Shown here piece by piece: positions 5,883-13,334 of a stretch of 29,829 nucleotides of DNA (position 1 is the stretch's first letter; every line of letters starts with the position of its first letter). Origin of the DNA: Actinomycetota bacterium (GTDB lineage: Bacteria > Actinomycetota > Actinomycetes > Nanopelagicales > Nanopelagicaceae); contig WLRX01000002.1 of the NCBI GenBank assembly GCA_009706135.1, positions 1-29,829 of the forward strand, written 5' to 3'. Position numbers and translations under genes: made by a program. The notes under the pieces are model-generated. The model did not search any database. It was not told the origin of the DNA and worked only from the letters and a program-made list of their open reading frames with translations.

Positions 5883-7673
5883 ATGAATGAGATCTCAGTC
5901 CCGGCCCTTGTCCCAATTGCTAGCGCAGGAAACCTTACAAACCTTGTATCAGAACGTGCGTGGTTCGAACCTGAACGCGTCATGCTTTCACGTGCACTCG
6001 GTGATGGCTGGCAGAGTGTTACTGCAAAAGAGTTTGAGTCTGAAGTACGTTCAGCAGCAAAAGGTCTCGTTGCGGCTGGCATAAATATTGGCGATCGAGT
6101 CGCAATCATGGCTCGTACTCGTTATGAATGGACTATTTTAGATTTTGCAATTTGGTATGCCGGCGGTTGTGTTGTTCCTATTTATGACACATCATCGGCA
6201 GAACAAATTGATTGGATTCTCAACGATTCAGGTGCGGTTGCAATTATCGTGGAAACGCCAGCGTTGCGAGATCTCGTTAAAACTGTTCAACCATCACACA
6301 CCACACGTATGTGGACGATGACTGAAAATGTTCTGGCAACACTTGCATACGATGGAGCAGCTGTCAGTGATGAAGAGATTGAAAAGCGCAGAAAAGCACT
6401 TTTGCCAGAAACTTTGGCAACACTCATTTACACCTCAGGAACAACGGGTAAACCCAAAGGTGTTCAGATTACACACGCAAACTTCTTAGCTGAGTGCGGA
6501 AATGTAGTTCAGGGCGCAAGTGACTTGTTCCTTAAGCCTGGTGGCTCAACACTTTTGTTCTTGCCAGTTGCGCATGTTTTTGGACGCATGGTTCAAATTG
6601 GTTCCGTTGCCGCAGGTTTACACTTGGCACATTGCAGCGATCCCGTTGGGCGCTTACCAATAGATCTTGCTTCCTTTAAACCAACGTTTGTACTTGCTGT
6701 TCCACGTATTTTTGAAAAGGTTTATAACGGTGCAGAAGCAAAAGCTGAAGCCGCTGGCAAGGGAAAAATATTTAGAAAAGCTGCTGAAGTTGCTATCGCC
6801 TACAGCCGAGGAGTTGAGAGTGGAAAGATTTCACCTGCGCTTAAGTTCAAGCATGGACTCTTTGACAAACTTGTTTATTCAAAGATTCGAACTGGATTAG
6901 GTGGACGCGTAGAAGCTGCAATCTCAGGGGGTGCTCCACTGGGTGAGCGACTTGGTCACTTCTATCGTGGTGCTGGCATCACAATTCTTGAAGGATATGG
7001 ACTTACCGAAACAACAGCCGGAGCAACCCTTAACCTAACTAATGAGATTCGAGTTGGTTCAGTTGGTCGCCCAATTCCTGGCACAACAATAAAAATTGCC
7101 GAAGATGGCGAAGTTCTCATCAAGGGACCAATCGTTATGCAGGGTTATTGGAAAAATGATGCTGCAAATGCAGAAGTATTCTCTGGCGATCGATGGTTTC
7201 ATTCCGGTGATTTAGGAAAACTAGATGATGACGGATATCTATTTATCGTTGGGCGTAAGAAAGAACTGATTGTTACAGCGGGTGGAAAGAATGTCGCGCC
7301 GGCTGTTCTTGAAGATAGATTGCGGGCTCATCCATTGATAAGCCAGTGCATGGTGGTTGGCGATAATCAACCATTTATTGCATCCCTGATTACTATCGAC
7401 CAAGATGCGCTAAAAACTTGGGTCGTGGCACACAAAAAAGAGGGTGCCTCACTTGTTGATCTAACAACAGATCCTGATCTGGTAGCCGTAATTCAAACAG
7501 CCGTTGATGAAGCTAATAAGGCAGTCAGCCGTGCGGAATCGATTCGTAAGTTTAGAATTCTGCCAACTGATTTCACTATCGCTGGCGGTCATCTCACCGC
7601 GAAACTCTCATTGAAGCGCCACGTGATTGGAAAAGAATTCGCAGCAGATATTGCTGCCCTCTTTGCAGATTAG
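5883..7673 (+). CDS. Long-chain fatty acid-CoA ligase (FadD15-like)
   Basis: This 596-residue AMP-forming ligase activates fatty acids to acyl-CoA through an acyl-adenylate. LIYTSGTTGKPKGVQITHAN (about residues 181-200) is the phosphate-binding motif, EGYGLTETTAGA the adenine-binding motif, and WFHSGDLGKLDDDGYLFIVG plus RKKELIVTAGGKNVAPAVLE the hinge and catalytic C-terminal region. The length is normal for actinobacterial AMP-forming ligases of the FadD15 type. In M. tuberculosis fadD15 (Rv2187) stands next to the PimB gene and lipid genes, and the same order here argues for the same protein. It heads an operon with the histidine kinase and response regulator that follow; the kinase GTG directly abuts this stop codon. 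Substrate chain length is not visible from sequence. Confidence 0.9.
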   Translation: MNEISVPALVPIASAGNLTNLVSERAWFEPERVMLSRALGDGWQSVTAKEFESEVRSAAKGLVAAGINIGDRVAIMARTRYEWTILDFAIWYAGGCVVPIYDTSSAEQIDWILNDSGAVAIIVETPALRDLVKTVQPSHTTRMWTMTENVLATLAYDGAAVSDEEIEKRRKALLPETLATLIYTSGTTGKPKGVQITHANFLAECGNVVQGASDLFLKPGGSTLLFLPVAHVFGRMVQIGSVAAGLHLAHCSDPVGRLPIDLASFKPTFVLAVPRIFEKVYNGAEAKAEAAGKGKIFRKAAEVAIAYSRGVESGKISPALKFKHGLFDKLVYSKIRTGLGGRVEAAISGGAPLGERLGHFYRGAGITILEGYGLTETTAGATLNLTNEIRVGSVGRPIPGTTIKIAEDGEVLIKGPIVMQGYWKNDAANAEVFSGDRWFHSGDLGKLDDDGYLFIVGRKKELIVTAGGKNVAPAVLEDRLRAHPLISQCMVVGDNQPFIASLITIDQDALKTWVVAHKKEGASLVDLTTDPDLVAVIQTAVDEANKAVSRAESIRKFRILPTDFTIAGGHLTAKLSLKRHVIGKEFAADIAALFAD

Positions 7674-8249
7674 GTGACACAAAACGAGCGGATCAAAATC
7701 GCTCAAGAGTTACATGACGGAATAGCACAAAATCTAGTGGGACTTTCATATTCATTAGATCTGCTCCTTGCTGCTCCCGATACTCCATCTGCTACGCGCA
7801 TAGAACTACGAAACATTCTATTCAAAGTTTCGACCTTGATTGAAAGTGTGCGAATGGAAATCTTTAACTTGCGGACGCAGGAATCATTCTCGTTTGAAGA
7901 ATCTTTACGATCTCTCCTGTTTGATCTGAAATCTAATGTTGAGTTAAAGATTGCGCGTGAAGATTGTGTCTTGTCTGCCCACATCGAAGGAGAATTATTG
8001 GCAATTTCCCGCGAATTACTTCGCAACTCACTTAAGCACTCTGGGGCTAGCGTTATTGAGATAAGTATCTTGAAAAGCGAGAATGGCAGTCAGTACACCT
8101 ATCGCGATAATGGAAAAGGAATGAGTCAATCTACTCCAATGGGCTTTGGAATTCGTGGAATTCAAGAACGATGTTCCTCAATCGAAAGTACGCTCACTAT
8201 GTCAAGCACAAAACTGGGAATTAAATATTTGATCGACATTCCTTCATGA
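7674..8249 (+). CDS. Sensorless soluble histidine kinase (HisKA_3 type)
   Basis: This 191-residue protein contains only the transmitter core of a two-component kinase. The phosphoacceptor box is AQELHDGIAQNLVGL with H14. The ATP-binding half has the N box RELLRNSLKHSG (N118), the G1 box DNGKGM (145-150) and the G2 box GFGIRGIQER (157-166). This is the NarX/DesK-type HisKA_3 plus HATPase_c arrangement. Nothing precedes H14 but 13 residues: no membrane helix, PAS or GAF domain. The GTG start directly follows the ligase stop, so an N-terminal domain was not overlooked upstream. Translation is probably coupled to the ligase. The start overlaps nothing else, and the stop overlaps the regulator start by 4 nt. 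The input must come from a partner protein or a small molecule; that is inference. Confidence 0.88.
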   Translation: MTQNERIKIAQELHDGIAQNLVGLSYSLDLLLAAPDTPSATRIELRNILFKVSTLIESVRMEIFNLRTQESFSFEESLRSLLFDLKSNVELKIAREDCVLSAHIEGELLAISRELLRNSLKHSGASVIEISILKSENGSQYTYRDNGKGMSQSTPMGFGIRGIQERCSSIESTLTMSSTKLGIKYLIDIPS

Positions 8250-8869
8250 AGCAACCGCTTACAGTTTTAATAATTGACGACCACGAAAGTGTAAGGGCTG
8301 GCGTGAAGGGTGCGCTCATGCGCGCAGGTCATATTTGCGTAGGCGAAGCGAGCAGTATTGCAGAAGCTCGTGCGCAGATCGCACATACTAATCCGCAGGT
8401 GATAGTTGTAGATCTATCTCTTCCTGATGGAAATGGACTAGAAATTGTTGTATGGGCACGCTCAATCTCACAGCGCATTGGAATCGTTGTTCTAACTTTA
8501 AATAGTGCGAAAGAGTATCTACTAACTGTTATGAAATCCGGAGCCAGTTCATACGTTGAAAAGAACGCGCCTCTAGCCGAATTAGTTTCTGCAGTTGAAC
8601 ATTCTTCTGTTTCTCCATTGTCCTTTAGCGCCCAAGGTATTTCTGGTGTCATAACAAAGGATCATGAAATAAATGCCCTCACTCAACGTGAAAAGCAGGT
8701 TCTCCAAAAATTAGCCGATGGACTAAGTGCTGGAGATATTGGGTTAGAGCTCTTCATTACTCAGGCAACCGTTAAAACCCATTTGGCATCTATCTATCGA
8801 AAACTTGAATCCAAAAATAGAATTCAAGCAATAATCGTGGCAAGAAAAAATGGTCTACTAATCAACTAA
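8246..8869 (+). CDS. NarL/FixJ-type response regulator
   Basis: This 207-residue regulator pairs a receiver domain with a LuxR-type helix-turn-helix. The receiver shows the acidic pair D11/D12, the phosphoacceptor D56 in VIVVDLSLPDGNG, a Thr in VVLTLNS and the conserved K106 in YVEKNAPL. The output domain covers about residues 144-205, with LTQREKQVLQKLADGLS, the dimer and recognition helices in TQATVKTHLASIYRKLESKN. The ATGA overlap with the kinase stop shows translational coupling, so the two are cognate. The regulon is unknown; the upstream acyl-CoA ligase gene and nearby envelope genes are the natural first guess. The 3' end overlaps the convergent mannosyltransferase gene by 12 nt. Confidence 0.9.
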   Translation: MKQPLTVLIIDDHESVRAGVKGALMRAGHICVGEASSIAEARAQIAHTNPQVIVVDLSLPDGNGLEIVVWARSISQRIGIVVLTLNSAKEYLLTVMKSGASSYVEKNAPLAELVSAVEHSSVSPLSFSAQGISGVITKDHEINALTQREKQVLQKLADGLSAGDIGLELFITQATVKTHLASIYRKLESKNRIQAIIVARKNGLLIN

Positions 8870-10009
8870 AAGTGCGTTAAATTCTGAAGACCAGATTTCC
8901 CATCTCCATTGATCAACTATCCAATTACGACCTGCAGATCCCATGTTTGATGCTCGTTTTGCATCAGCACATATATCAATTATTGCCTGAGCAACTTGGT
9001 CAACATCAGTACCATCGACACACATTCCTGTAACGCCCTCAAGCACAGCATCGGGTGCGCCTCCGGAATTTCCTGCGACTACAGGTATCCCGCAAGCGCT
9101 TGCTTCTAAGTAAACAATTCCAAGGCCCTCAACTTCTAACCCAAAAAAACGAGAACGGGAAGGCATTGCAAAGATATCTGCTGCCGAGAGGAAACTAGGT
9201 AACTTCTCATACATAATCCGCCCAACAAAAGTTATATGTTCACTGAGCGATAAATTCTTTACCAATTTTTCTAAGTTCGGCCTGTAAGGACCTTCACCAA
9301 CTATTAATAGATGGGCGTTTGGAATTCTCCTTAAAATAATGGGCATCGCTTCGATTAATTTATCCTGACCTTTTCGATGAACAAGTCGACCAACGCTGAT
9401 GATAATTTTTTTATCCTCTAAGCCAAGAGTGACGCGTTTTTGAATAGCATCTGGTTGCGGAATAAAATGTGATGTATCTATTCCTGGTGCGATTCTGACC
9501 ATCGCGCTGGTACTTTTTTGGCTAATTGCACCTGAAATTGCTTTTCGAGTGAATTCGCCGAGGTAGGTCAGATGATCTACTGAATTTCCAATTCGTTGCA
9601 TAGCAATGCTAAATGGAAAGACTTTAGACCACCACACTTCATGTCCATGTGTAAGGGCAATAATTTTCTTTACACCTGACTTGCGAAGAGTCGAAGCCAT
9701 TAATGCCAGCGGTGCGGCAGCTCCGAAAATTAGCACATCAGTACTTTGTAACTTAACTATTTCTTTCGCCTTTTTAGTTACGCGCCAAGAAGGCAATAAA
9801 ATCTTACTTCGATCACGAATTACTCTTACGCCAAAATGATCGAACCACTTTTGGTCGTACTCCTCTGTATCACCTTGGGCGGATGTAAAAACGATTACTT
9901 CGTGACCTTTCATTCTCTCTATCAAGCCAATAACAAAGGTTTCGATACCACCAGTGCGCGGCCCAAAATCATTTGTTACAAAAAGAATTTTCTTATAAAC
10001 GTCTACCAC
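8858..10009 (-). CDS. pimB: GT4 glycosyltransferase, PimB-like mannosyltransferase
   Basis: This 383-residue GT-B fold enzyme probably transfers mannose from GDP-mannose to a phosphatidylinositol mannoside at the cytoplasmic membrane face. FVTNDFGPRTGGIETFV near the N-terminus is the acceptor-side loop, ISVGRLVHRKGQDKLIEAM starts the nucleotide-sugar domain, and MPSRSRFFGLEVEGLGIVYL with the following ASACGIPVVAG contains the EX7E motif. The rare MPsRsR..GLeVEGLGIV wording matches PimB (Rv2188c), which also neighbours fadD15 and an NlpC/P60 gene. An in-frame ATG at 10045 would extend deep into the upstream gene, so I chose the GTG at 10009; it overlaps the NlpC/P60 stop by 17 nt. No clear ribosome site supports either, so coupling is likely. 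Other GT4 acceptors remain possible. Confidence 0.82.
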   Translation of the reverse strand: MVDVYKKILFVTNDFGPRTGGIETFVIGLIERMKGHEVIVFTSAQGDTEEYDQKWFDHFGVRVIRDRSKILLPSWRVTKKAKEIVKLQSTDVLIFGAAAPLALMASTLRKSGVKKIIALTHGHEVWWSKVFPFSIAMQRIGNSVDHLTYLGEFTRKAISGAISQKSTSAMVRIAPGIDTSHFIPQPDAIQKRVTLGLEDKKIIISVGRLVHRKGQDKLIEAMPIILRRIPNAHLLIVGEGPYRPNLEKLVKNLSLSEHITFVGRIMYEKLPSFLSAADIFAMPSRSRFFGLEVEGLGIVYLEASACGIPVVAGNSGGAPDAVLEGVTGMCVDGTDVDQVAQAIIDICADAKRASNMGSAGRNWIVDQWRWEIWSSEFNALLVD

Positions 10010-11009
10010 CTCTAAATTTCTTAGCTCCCATATCCATCGTTGCAACCTTCACGCGCGAGCCTGAGCGTGGCGCGTGAACCATTTTCCCGCCCCCTAAATA
10101 AATTCCAACGTGTGAAATAGGTGAACCGAAAAACACTAAATCTCCTGGCTTCAGATTTGAACGAGATATCAGTTTCCCGTAGCGAAACTGTGCTGCTGAG
10201 GAATGGGGCAAGGAAACCCCCGAAGCTTGAAATGCGCGCATTGTTAAACCAGAGCAATCCCATGTGGTTAATCCGTCGGCACCAAAAACATACCTATCGC
10301 CAATTTGTTTCAAGGCGTACTTTAGTGCCACGCCGGCTCGACCTGAGATTCCTCGGGCACTCTTGGCGGCTTCGAGAGATGAAGCTTGGTCTGCATTTTC
10401 TTGTTCTAATGCCAGACGAGCCAATCGATCTCTATCTTCTTTCTTTAATTTTGATAATAGCTTTTCAGCTTCAGCTAATTTAGATTGAGCCAGACGGGCT
10501 TGTGCTTGATATTTCTTTTGAGTCGCTGCAATAAGTGCAACTTTATCTGCCACGGTTAACGTCGTTGCGTTCAATCTTTGTTCTGCGGCTTGAAACTTGT
10601 TTAGTTGAATTGATTTTCGCCGCGTAAGTGCGTCAAGAGAACCAGCAGCTGATAAATATAGTGTTGGATCGGCTGAAAATAGAAGTTCCATACTCTGGCT
10701 TAATCCACCATTTTTGTATTGGTCAATTGCAATTGCACCAAGTGATTTTGAGAGTTCGGAAACATTTTGACCCTGCACAGCAGCTTTTTGTTTGATTCCT
10801 GTGAGGGTCTTTGTCAGTGCAGCTAGCTTCACCTTTGCTTCTTGCGCGCCTTCGGCAGCTGTTGTTGCCTCTTCTTCTAGTTGGCGAACCTTTGCTTGCA
10901 CTTCTGCAAGTGTGGGGGCGGCATGTGCCTGGGGAGCCACCAAGAATGATGAAATCAATGCGCTGGCAAGAGCAACGCCGATCCCCGTTCGATAGCCAAT
11001 GAGACGCAT
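9993..11009 (-). CDS. Secreted NlpC/P60 peptidoglycan endopeptidase with coiled coil
   Basis: This 338-residue protein has a signal peptide (basic MRLIGYR, hydrophobic core, likely cleavage after AHA at residue 30). A long coiled-coil region follows (about 35-215, rich in Ala, Glu, Lys, Leu). The C-terminal NlpC/P60 domain spans about 225-338. Its catalytic triad is visible as C252 in WDCSGLT, H300 in SHVGIYLGGG and H312 in MVHAPRSG. Such proteins cut the peptide stems of peptidoglycan during cell separation; RipA is the best-known relative, and Rv2190c occupies the same place next to the PimB gene. The gene precedes the mannosyltransferase on the same strand. Its promoter appears leaderless with a palindrome over the -10. 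The coiled coil may hold the enzyme inactive until a partner binds, as in FtsEX-controlled hydrolases; this is inference. Confidence 0.9.
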   Translation of the reverse strand: MRLIGYRTGIGVALASALISSFLVAPQAHAAPTLAEVQAKVRQLEEEATTAAEGAQEAKVKLAALTKTLTGIKQKAAVQGQNVSELSKSLGAIAIDQYKNGGLSQSMELLFSADPTLYLSAAGSLDALTRRKSIQLNKFQAAEQRLNATTLTVADKVALIAATQKKYQAQARLAQSKLAEAEKLLSKLKKEDRDRLARLALEQENADQASSLEAAKSARGISGRAGVALKYALKQIGDRYVFGADGLTTWDCSGLTMRAFQASGVSLPHSSAAQFRYGKLISRSNLKPGDLVFFGSPISHVGIYLGGGKMVHAPRSGSRVKVATMDMGAKKFRGGRRL

Positions 11010-11011
11010 GG

Positions 11012-11033
11012 TTATGAGGTTAACCTGTCATAA
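11012..11033. promoter_or_regulatory. Nested inverted repeat over the NlpC/P60 promoter
   Basis: TTATGA and TCATAA arms flank a central AGGTTAACCT, itself a perfect 10-bp palindrome (11017-11026). The centres of the two repeats are slightly offset. The site covers the predicted -10, so a bound protein would block transcription. No regulator is known from the sequence. Confidence 0.35.
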
Positions 11034-11046
11034 GTGCGCGCCTCAA
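11017..11046 (-). promoter_or_regulatory. Leaderless promoter of the NlpC/P60-pimB unit
   Basis: On the minus strand TTGAGG (11046-11041), an 18-nt spacer and TAACCT (11022-11017) stand 7 nt before the ATG at 11009. No Shine-Dalgarno is seen. Confidence 0.45.
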
Positions 11047-11103
11047 CCTCAAACACCCAAATGAGCCTGAGAAACCAGCAAGAAAGTTGGATTTTTCGGG
11101 GTG

Positions 11104-11298
11104 CTATCCCGTTTGGTGTCCAAAATCTCCGGGTTCAAACTTGAGCCCTTTTGTAATCTCGCGTGAAGCCAACAGAGTTATTGCGTTGTGCACCTGCACA
11201 GAAATATCCGATTTTTCAGGCACGCCTATGAAAAAGGACACTACGCAATTAGCACATTCGATATCTTTCTTTACACATTTATCGCAATCAATGATCAT
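11104..11298 (-). CDS. Small cysteine-rich CxxC protein
   Basis: This 64-residue protein begins MIIDCDKC and continues to ECANCVVSFFIG, giving two CxxC pairs eleven residues apart from first to first. A helical tail (VQVHNAITLLASREI) ends in a short unstructured stretch. Paired CxxC motifs suggest a bound zinc or iron-sulfur cluster. Small actinobacterial proteins with a similar C-x2-C...C-x2-C-V-V pattern exist, as far as I recall, without a named role. The frame stays open further up to ATG 11331, but the ATG at 11298 has TATCGT ending 7 nt upstream, as for other leaderless genes here, and gives the compact family-like start. A plus-strand frame covering the same bases lacks any family resemblance. 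The gene diverges from the RibD-like gene. Confidence 0.6.
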   Translation of the reverse strand: MIIDCDKCVKKDIECANCVVSFFIGVPEKSDISVQVHNAITLLASREITKGLKFEPGDFGHQTG

Positions 11299-11305
11299 GA
11301 GCCAT

Positions 11306-11311
11306 ACGATA
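11306..11311 (-). promoter_or_regulatory. -10 element of leaderless promoter, CxxC protein gene
   Basis: TATCGT on the minus strand lies 7 nt before the ATG at 11298. It supports choosing that start over the ATG codons at 11331 and 11328. No clear -35 is present. Confidence 0.3.
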
Positions 11312-11362
11312 GAGATTGGCACTGACATCATCAGCGCACGTGCATAGAAGGAGTCATGATTT

Positions 11363-11857
11363 ATGGGCGTCACTGCAACGATTGTTGTGGGCACCGATGG
11401 TTGCACTTCAATTGATGGCTCTTCCTCCCAGGTGACATCGGCTGCGGATAGGCAGAATTTTCTTAAACGCCGACGAATGGTTGATTGCATTGTTATTGGT
11501 GGAAATACGGCCCGAAACGAACGGTATCAAGTAACGCCGGTTCCCTTGGTGGTCATCTCGAGGCAAAGTCATCCAAACTTACCTTCAGCTAATGTATGGA
11601 ATATCGATCCGTGCGAAGGGGTAATCAGGGCTGCAAAAGAATTTGGCGAAAATATTTTTATTGAAGGCGGTGCCTCGTTCATCACTTATTTACTCGATAA
11701 GAATGTAATTGATTCGCTCGAACTCAGTCTCACAGCAGCTAGCGGTGGGGCCGATATTTTTGACTATGCCAAATATCTTGCGTGCGCAGATTCTTTGGAG
11801 GAGAAGAACGTTGATGGAACTATTTTTTACACAGCATGTTTTAAGAAGCTGCAATAA
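11363..11857 (+). CDS. RibD C-terminal-like (dihydrofolate-reductase-fold) reductase
   Basis: This 164-residue protein resembles the reductase half of RibD, which shares the dihydrofolate reductase fold and binds NADPH. Supporting features are the N-terminal strand ATIVVGTDGCTSIDGSSS, the loop after it with DRQNFLKRRRMVDCIVIGGNT, and the late ENIFIEGGASFITYLLDKN, where the GG pair contacts the cofactor. It is shorter than a usual RibD reductase domain (about 220 residues) and lacks the deaminase half. GAAGGAG stands 9 nt before the ATG at 11363; an ATG at 11356 is in another frame and too near the box. No riboflavin genes are nearby, so a pterin or flavin-related substrate is only a guess. 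Its 3' end overlaps the convergent EamA gene by 17 nt. Confidence 0.75.
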   Translation: MGVTATIVVGTDGCTSIDGSSSQVTSAADRQNFLKRRRMVDCIVIGGNTARNERYQVTPVPLVVISRQSHPNLPSANVWNIDPCEGVIRAAKEFGENIFIEGGASFITYLLDKNVIDSLELSLTAASGGADIFDYAKYLACADSLEEKNVDGTIFYTACFKKLQ

Positions 11858-12692
11858 GAGCAACTCCGGCAACTGCAAAGACGATTCCAACGTACTGAAT
11901 TCGATGTAAACGCTCTTTTAAAATGACAAATGCCAGCAGCGCTGTAACAATTGGATAAATTGAACCTAGAACCATTACTAGTGAAACTAACCCAAAATTA
12001 GTAGCCACACCAAGTAAAAGATTTGCTAAGAAGTCCGAAACACCAATAAAGACCAGAATTGGAATCTCAGATTTTTCAAAGTTTCCAACTGTTCTATATC
12101 TAATGACCAAGGCAAAAGTTACGATAAATGTTGTTGCCCTCATCATCACCATTGTCATCAACGCACTTGACTCAGACCCAATTGCCATAAAAGTCATTGC
12201 TGTACCAAAACCTGCGGCAGCACCGAGTGCCAAGAAAATTGGCTTCGGAGATAGTCCTTGCGATAGCTCGGGACCACTCGCACAAAATGCTCCAACCATA
12301 GCTATGACGACGCCAACTCCTTGCGCTGTTGTTAGTACTTCACCATTTACAAGTGCGACAGTCAGAGGTATGACTGCACTAAGTGCGCTAATCGGTGAGA
12401 CAACTCCCATGCGACCTGTAGATAAGCCGGCATACAAACAAATCAAACCTATGTAACCCATAACTCCTGCAATTGCCCCAGCGAAGAAATATCCCTCTTC
12501 GCCAAATGCATGTGGAGGATTGGAACCAAATAGTTCACCGCTTAATATCACCAATGTAATTCCAAATAAGAGTCCAATTGCTTGAGTCATACCTAAAACA
12601 AGAAAGGGCGAGTACTTTTTACTTAACTTACCGCCAAAGAAATCAGCCGTACCCCACAGAGCGCTGGACAAGAGTGCGAGCAATGAACCCAT
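11841..12692 (-). CDS. EamA/DMT-superfamily transporter
   Basis: This 283-residue membrane protein has about ten hydrophobic segments in two repeated halves, the EamA arrangement. The N-terminal MGSLLALLSSALWGTADFFG is the typical first helix with a Trp-Gly turn. Loops with NPPHAFGEE and later RYRTVGNFEKSE separate the helices, and the last two, IYPIVTALLAFVILKERL and IQYVGIVFAVAGVALI, match the conserved final repeat (family wording PvxaallaxlxLgErl). Such proteins export or import small metabolites; the substrate is unknown. The gene is divergent from the DUF3000 gene and has its own leaderless-type -10 (TAGCAT). Confidence 0.85.
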   Translation of the reverse strand: MGSLLALLSSALWGTADFFGGKLSKKYSPFLVLGMTQAIGLLFGITLVILSGELFGSNPPHAFGEEGYFFAGAIAGVMGYIGLICLYAGLSTGRMGVVSPISALSAVIPLTVALVNGEVLTTAQGVGVVIAMVGAFCASGPELSQGLSPKPIFLALGAAAGFGTAMTFMAIGSESSALMTMVMMRATTFIVTFALVIRYRTVGNFEKSEIPILVFIGVSDFLANLLLGVATNFGLVSLVMVLGSIYPIVTALLAFVILKERLHRIQYVGIVFAVAGVALIAAS

Positions 12693-12698
12693 TAACGA

Positions 12699-12704
12699 AT
12701 GCTA
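12699..12704 (-). promoter_or_regulatory. -10 element of leaderless promoter, EamA gene
   Basis: TAGCAT on the minus strand ends 6 nt before the ATG at 12692, and no Shine-Dalgarno is present. Confidence 0.4.
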
Positions 12705-12740
12705 CAGCCCTGCCTCCCACTCAATTGGGAATACGCGATT

Positions 12741-12746
12741 TAGAGT
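12741..12746 (+). promoter_or_regulatory. -10 element of leaderless promoter, DUF3000-rnd unit
   Basis: TAGAGT ends 6 nt before the GTG at 12753. No Shine-Dalgarno precedes the start. Confidence 0.4.
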
Positions 12747-12752
12747 TAGCCA

Positions 12753-13331
12753 GTGGATTCATTTGCCTTCGAAAAATTAATTGATCACTTGCGATCAATT
12801 ACTCCACGACCAGAAATCATTCTTGAAGAAGTTCCTGCACCGCAAAAACTAGCTGCGTATTCCTTTGCTTTTTCAGCCGATGTGAGTAATGGATTGTTGG
12901 GCGAAGCTGAAGACGAATTAGCTTCCGGGCGATTTGTACTTTTGCACGAACCGGGCGGACAAGATACTTGGGAGGGTGAATTTCGGTGCGTGACATTTGT
13001 CCGTGCAGATGTTGATCCAGTGATGCAAGAAGATCCACTTCTGCCTGAAGTTGGATGGAGTTGGTTCCTTGAATCCATCACAAATTCTGGCTGTAAATTT
13101 AATGCCCCCAGTGGAACAGTTACGCGAGTTTCGAGTGCATCATTTGGAAAACTATCTCCACGGCATGACGAATCAGAAATGGAGATTCGTGCTTCATGGA
13201 GTCCCATCGTTGAAGATCCACGTGATTTAATAAATCATATTGAAGGCTGGTGCAAATTAATTGCTGAAGTTTCAGGATTACCGCCAGTTCCAGAAGGTGT
13301 TTCTGCAATTACTTCTGCCAAACGAAGATAA
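12753..13331 (+). CDS. DUF3000 family protein
   Basis: This 192-residue protein belongs to the actinobacterial DUF3000 family, which has no assigned function. Recognisable parts are RPEIILEEVPAPQKLAAYSFA near the start, the ASGRFVLLHEPGGQDTWEG segment with FRCVTFVRADVDP, the VGWSWFLESI helix, and SPIVEDPRDLINHIEGWCKL near the end. There is no signal peptide or membrane helix. In M. tuberculosis the equivalent gene (Rv2680) also directly precedes an RNase D-like gene and dxs. The GTG start is supported by the TAGAGT box. The stop lies 3 nt before the RNase D start, so the two are co-transcribed. Confidence 0.85.
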   Translation: MDSFAFEKLIDHLRSITPRPEIILEEVPAPQKLAAYSFAFSADVSNGLLGEAEDELASGRFVLLHEPGGQDTWEGEFRCVTFVRADVDPVMQEDPLLPEVGWSWFLESITNSGCKFNAPSGTVTRVSSASFGKLSPRHDESEMEIRASWSPIVEDPRDLINHIEGWCKLIAEVSGLPPVPEGVSAITSAKRR

Positions 13332-13334
13332 CGA

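Noticed and set aside
7674..8249. Histidine kinase as a frameshifted remnant of a longer sensor kinase
   Set aside because: All kinase boxes are intact, the frame is clean, and the preceding bases code for the complete end of the acyl-CoA ligase, leaving no lost sensor segment.
10010..10045. ATG 10045 as start of the PimB-like gene
   Set aside because: It lies inside the NlpC/P60 coding sequence and the extra residues (MQRWIWELRNLE) do not belong to the GT-B fold, which begins right after the GTG at 10009.
11087..11347. Plus-strand frame of 86 codons covering the CxxC protein gene
   Set aside because: Its composition has no family resemblance and starts at a TTG without a signal, while the opposite strand gives a compact protein with two CxxC pairs.
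11299..11490. Upstream extension of the CxxC protein frame to ATG 11490
   Set aside because: It would overlap 128 nt of the RibD-like gene on the other strand and lacks a ribosome site or promoter; the ATG at 11298 has a fitting -10.
12714..12729. TCCCA-6-TGGGA inverted repeat between the EamA and DUF3000 genes
   Set aside because: Arms of five bases are too short to stand out, and it does not align with either -10 box.
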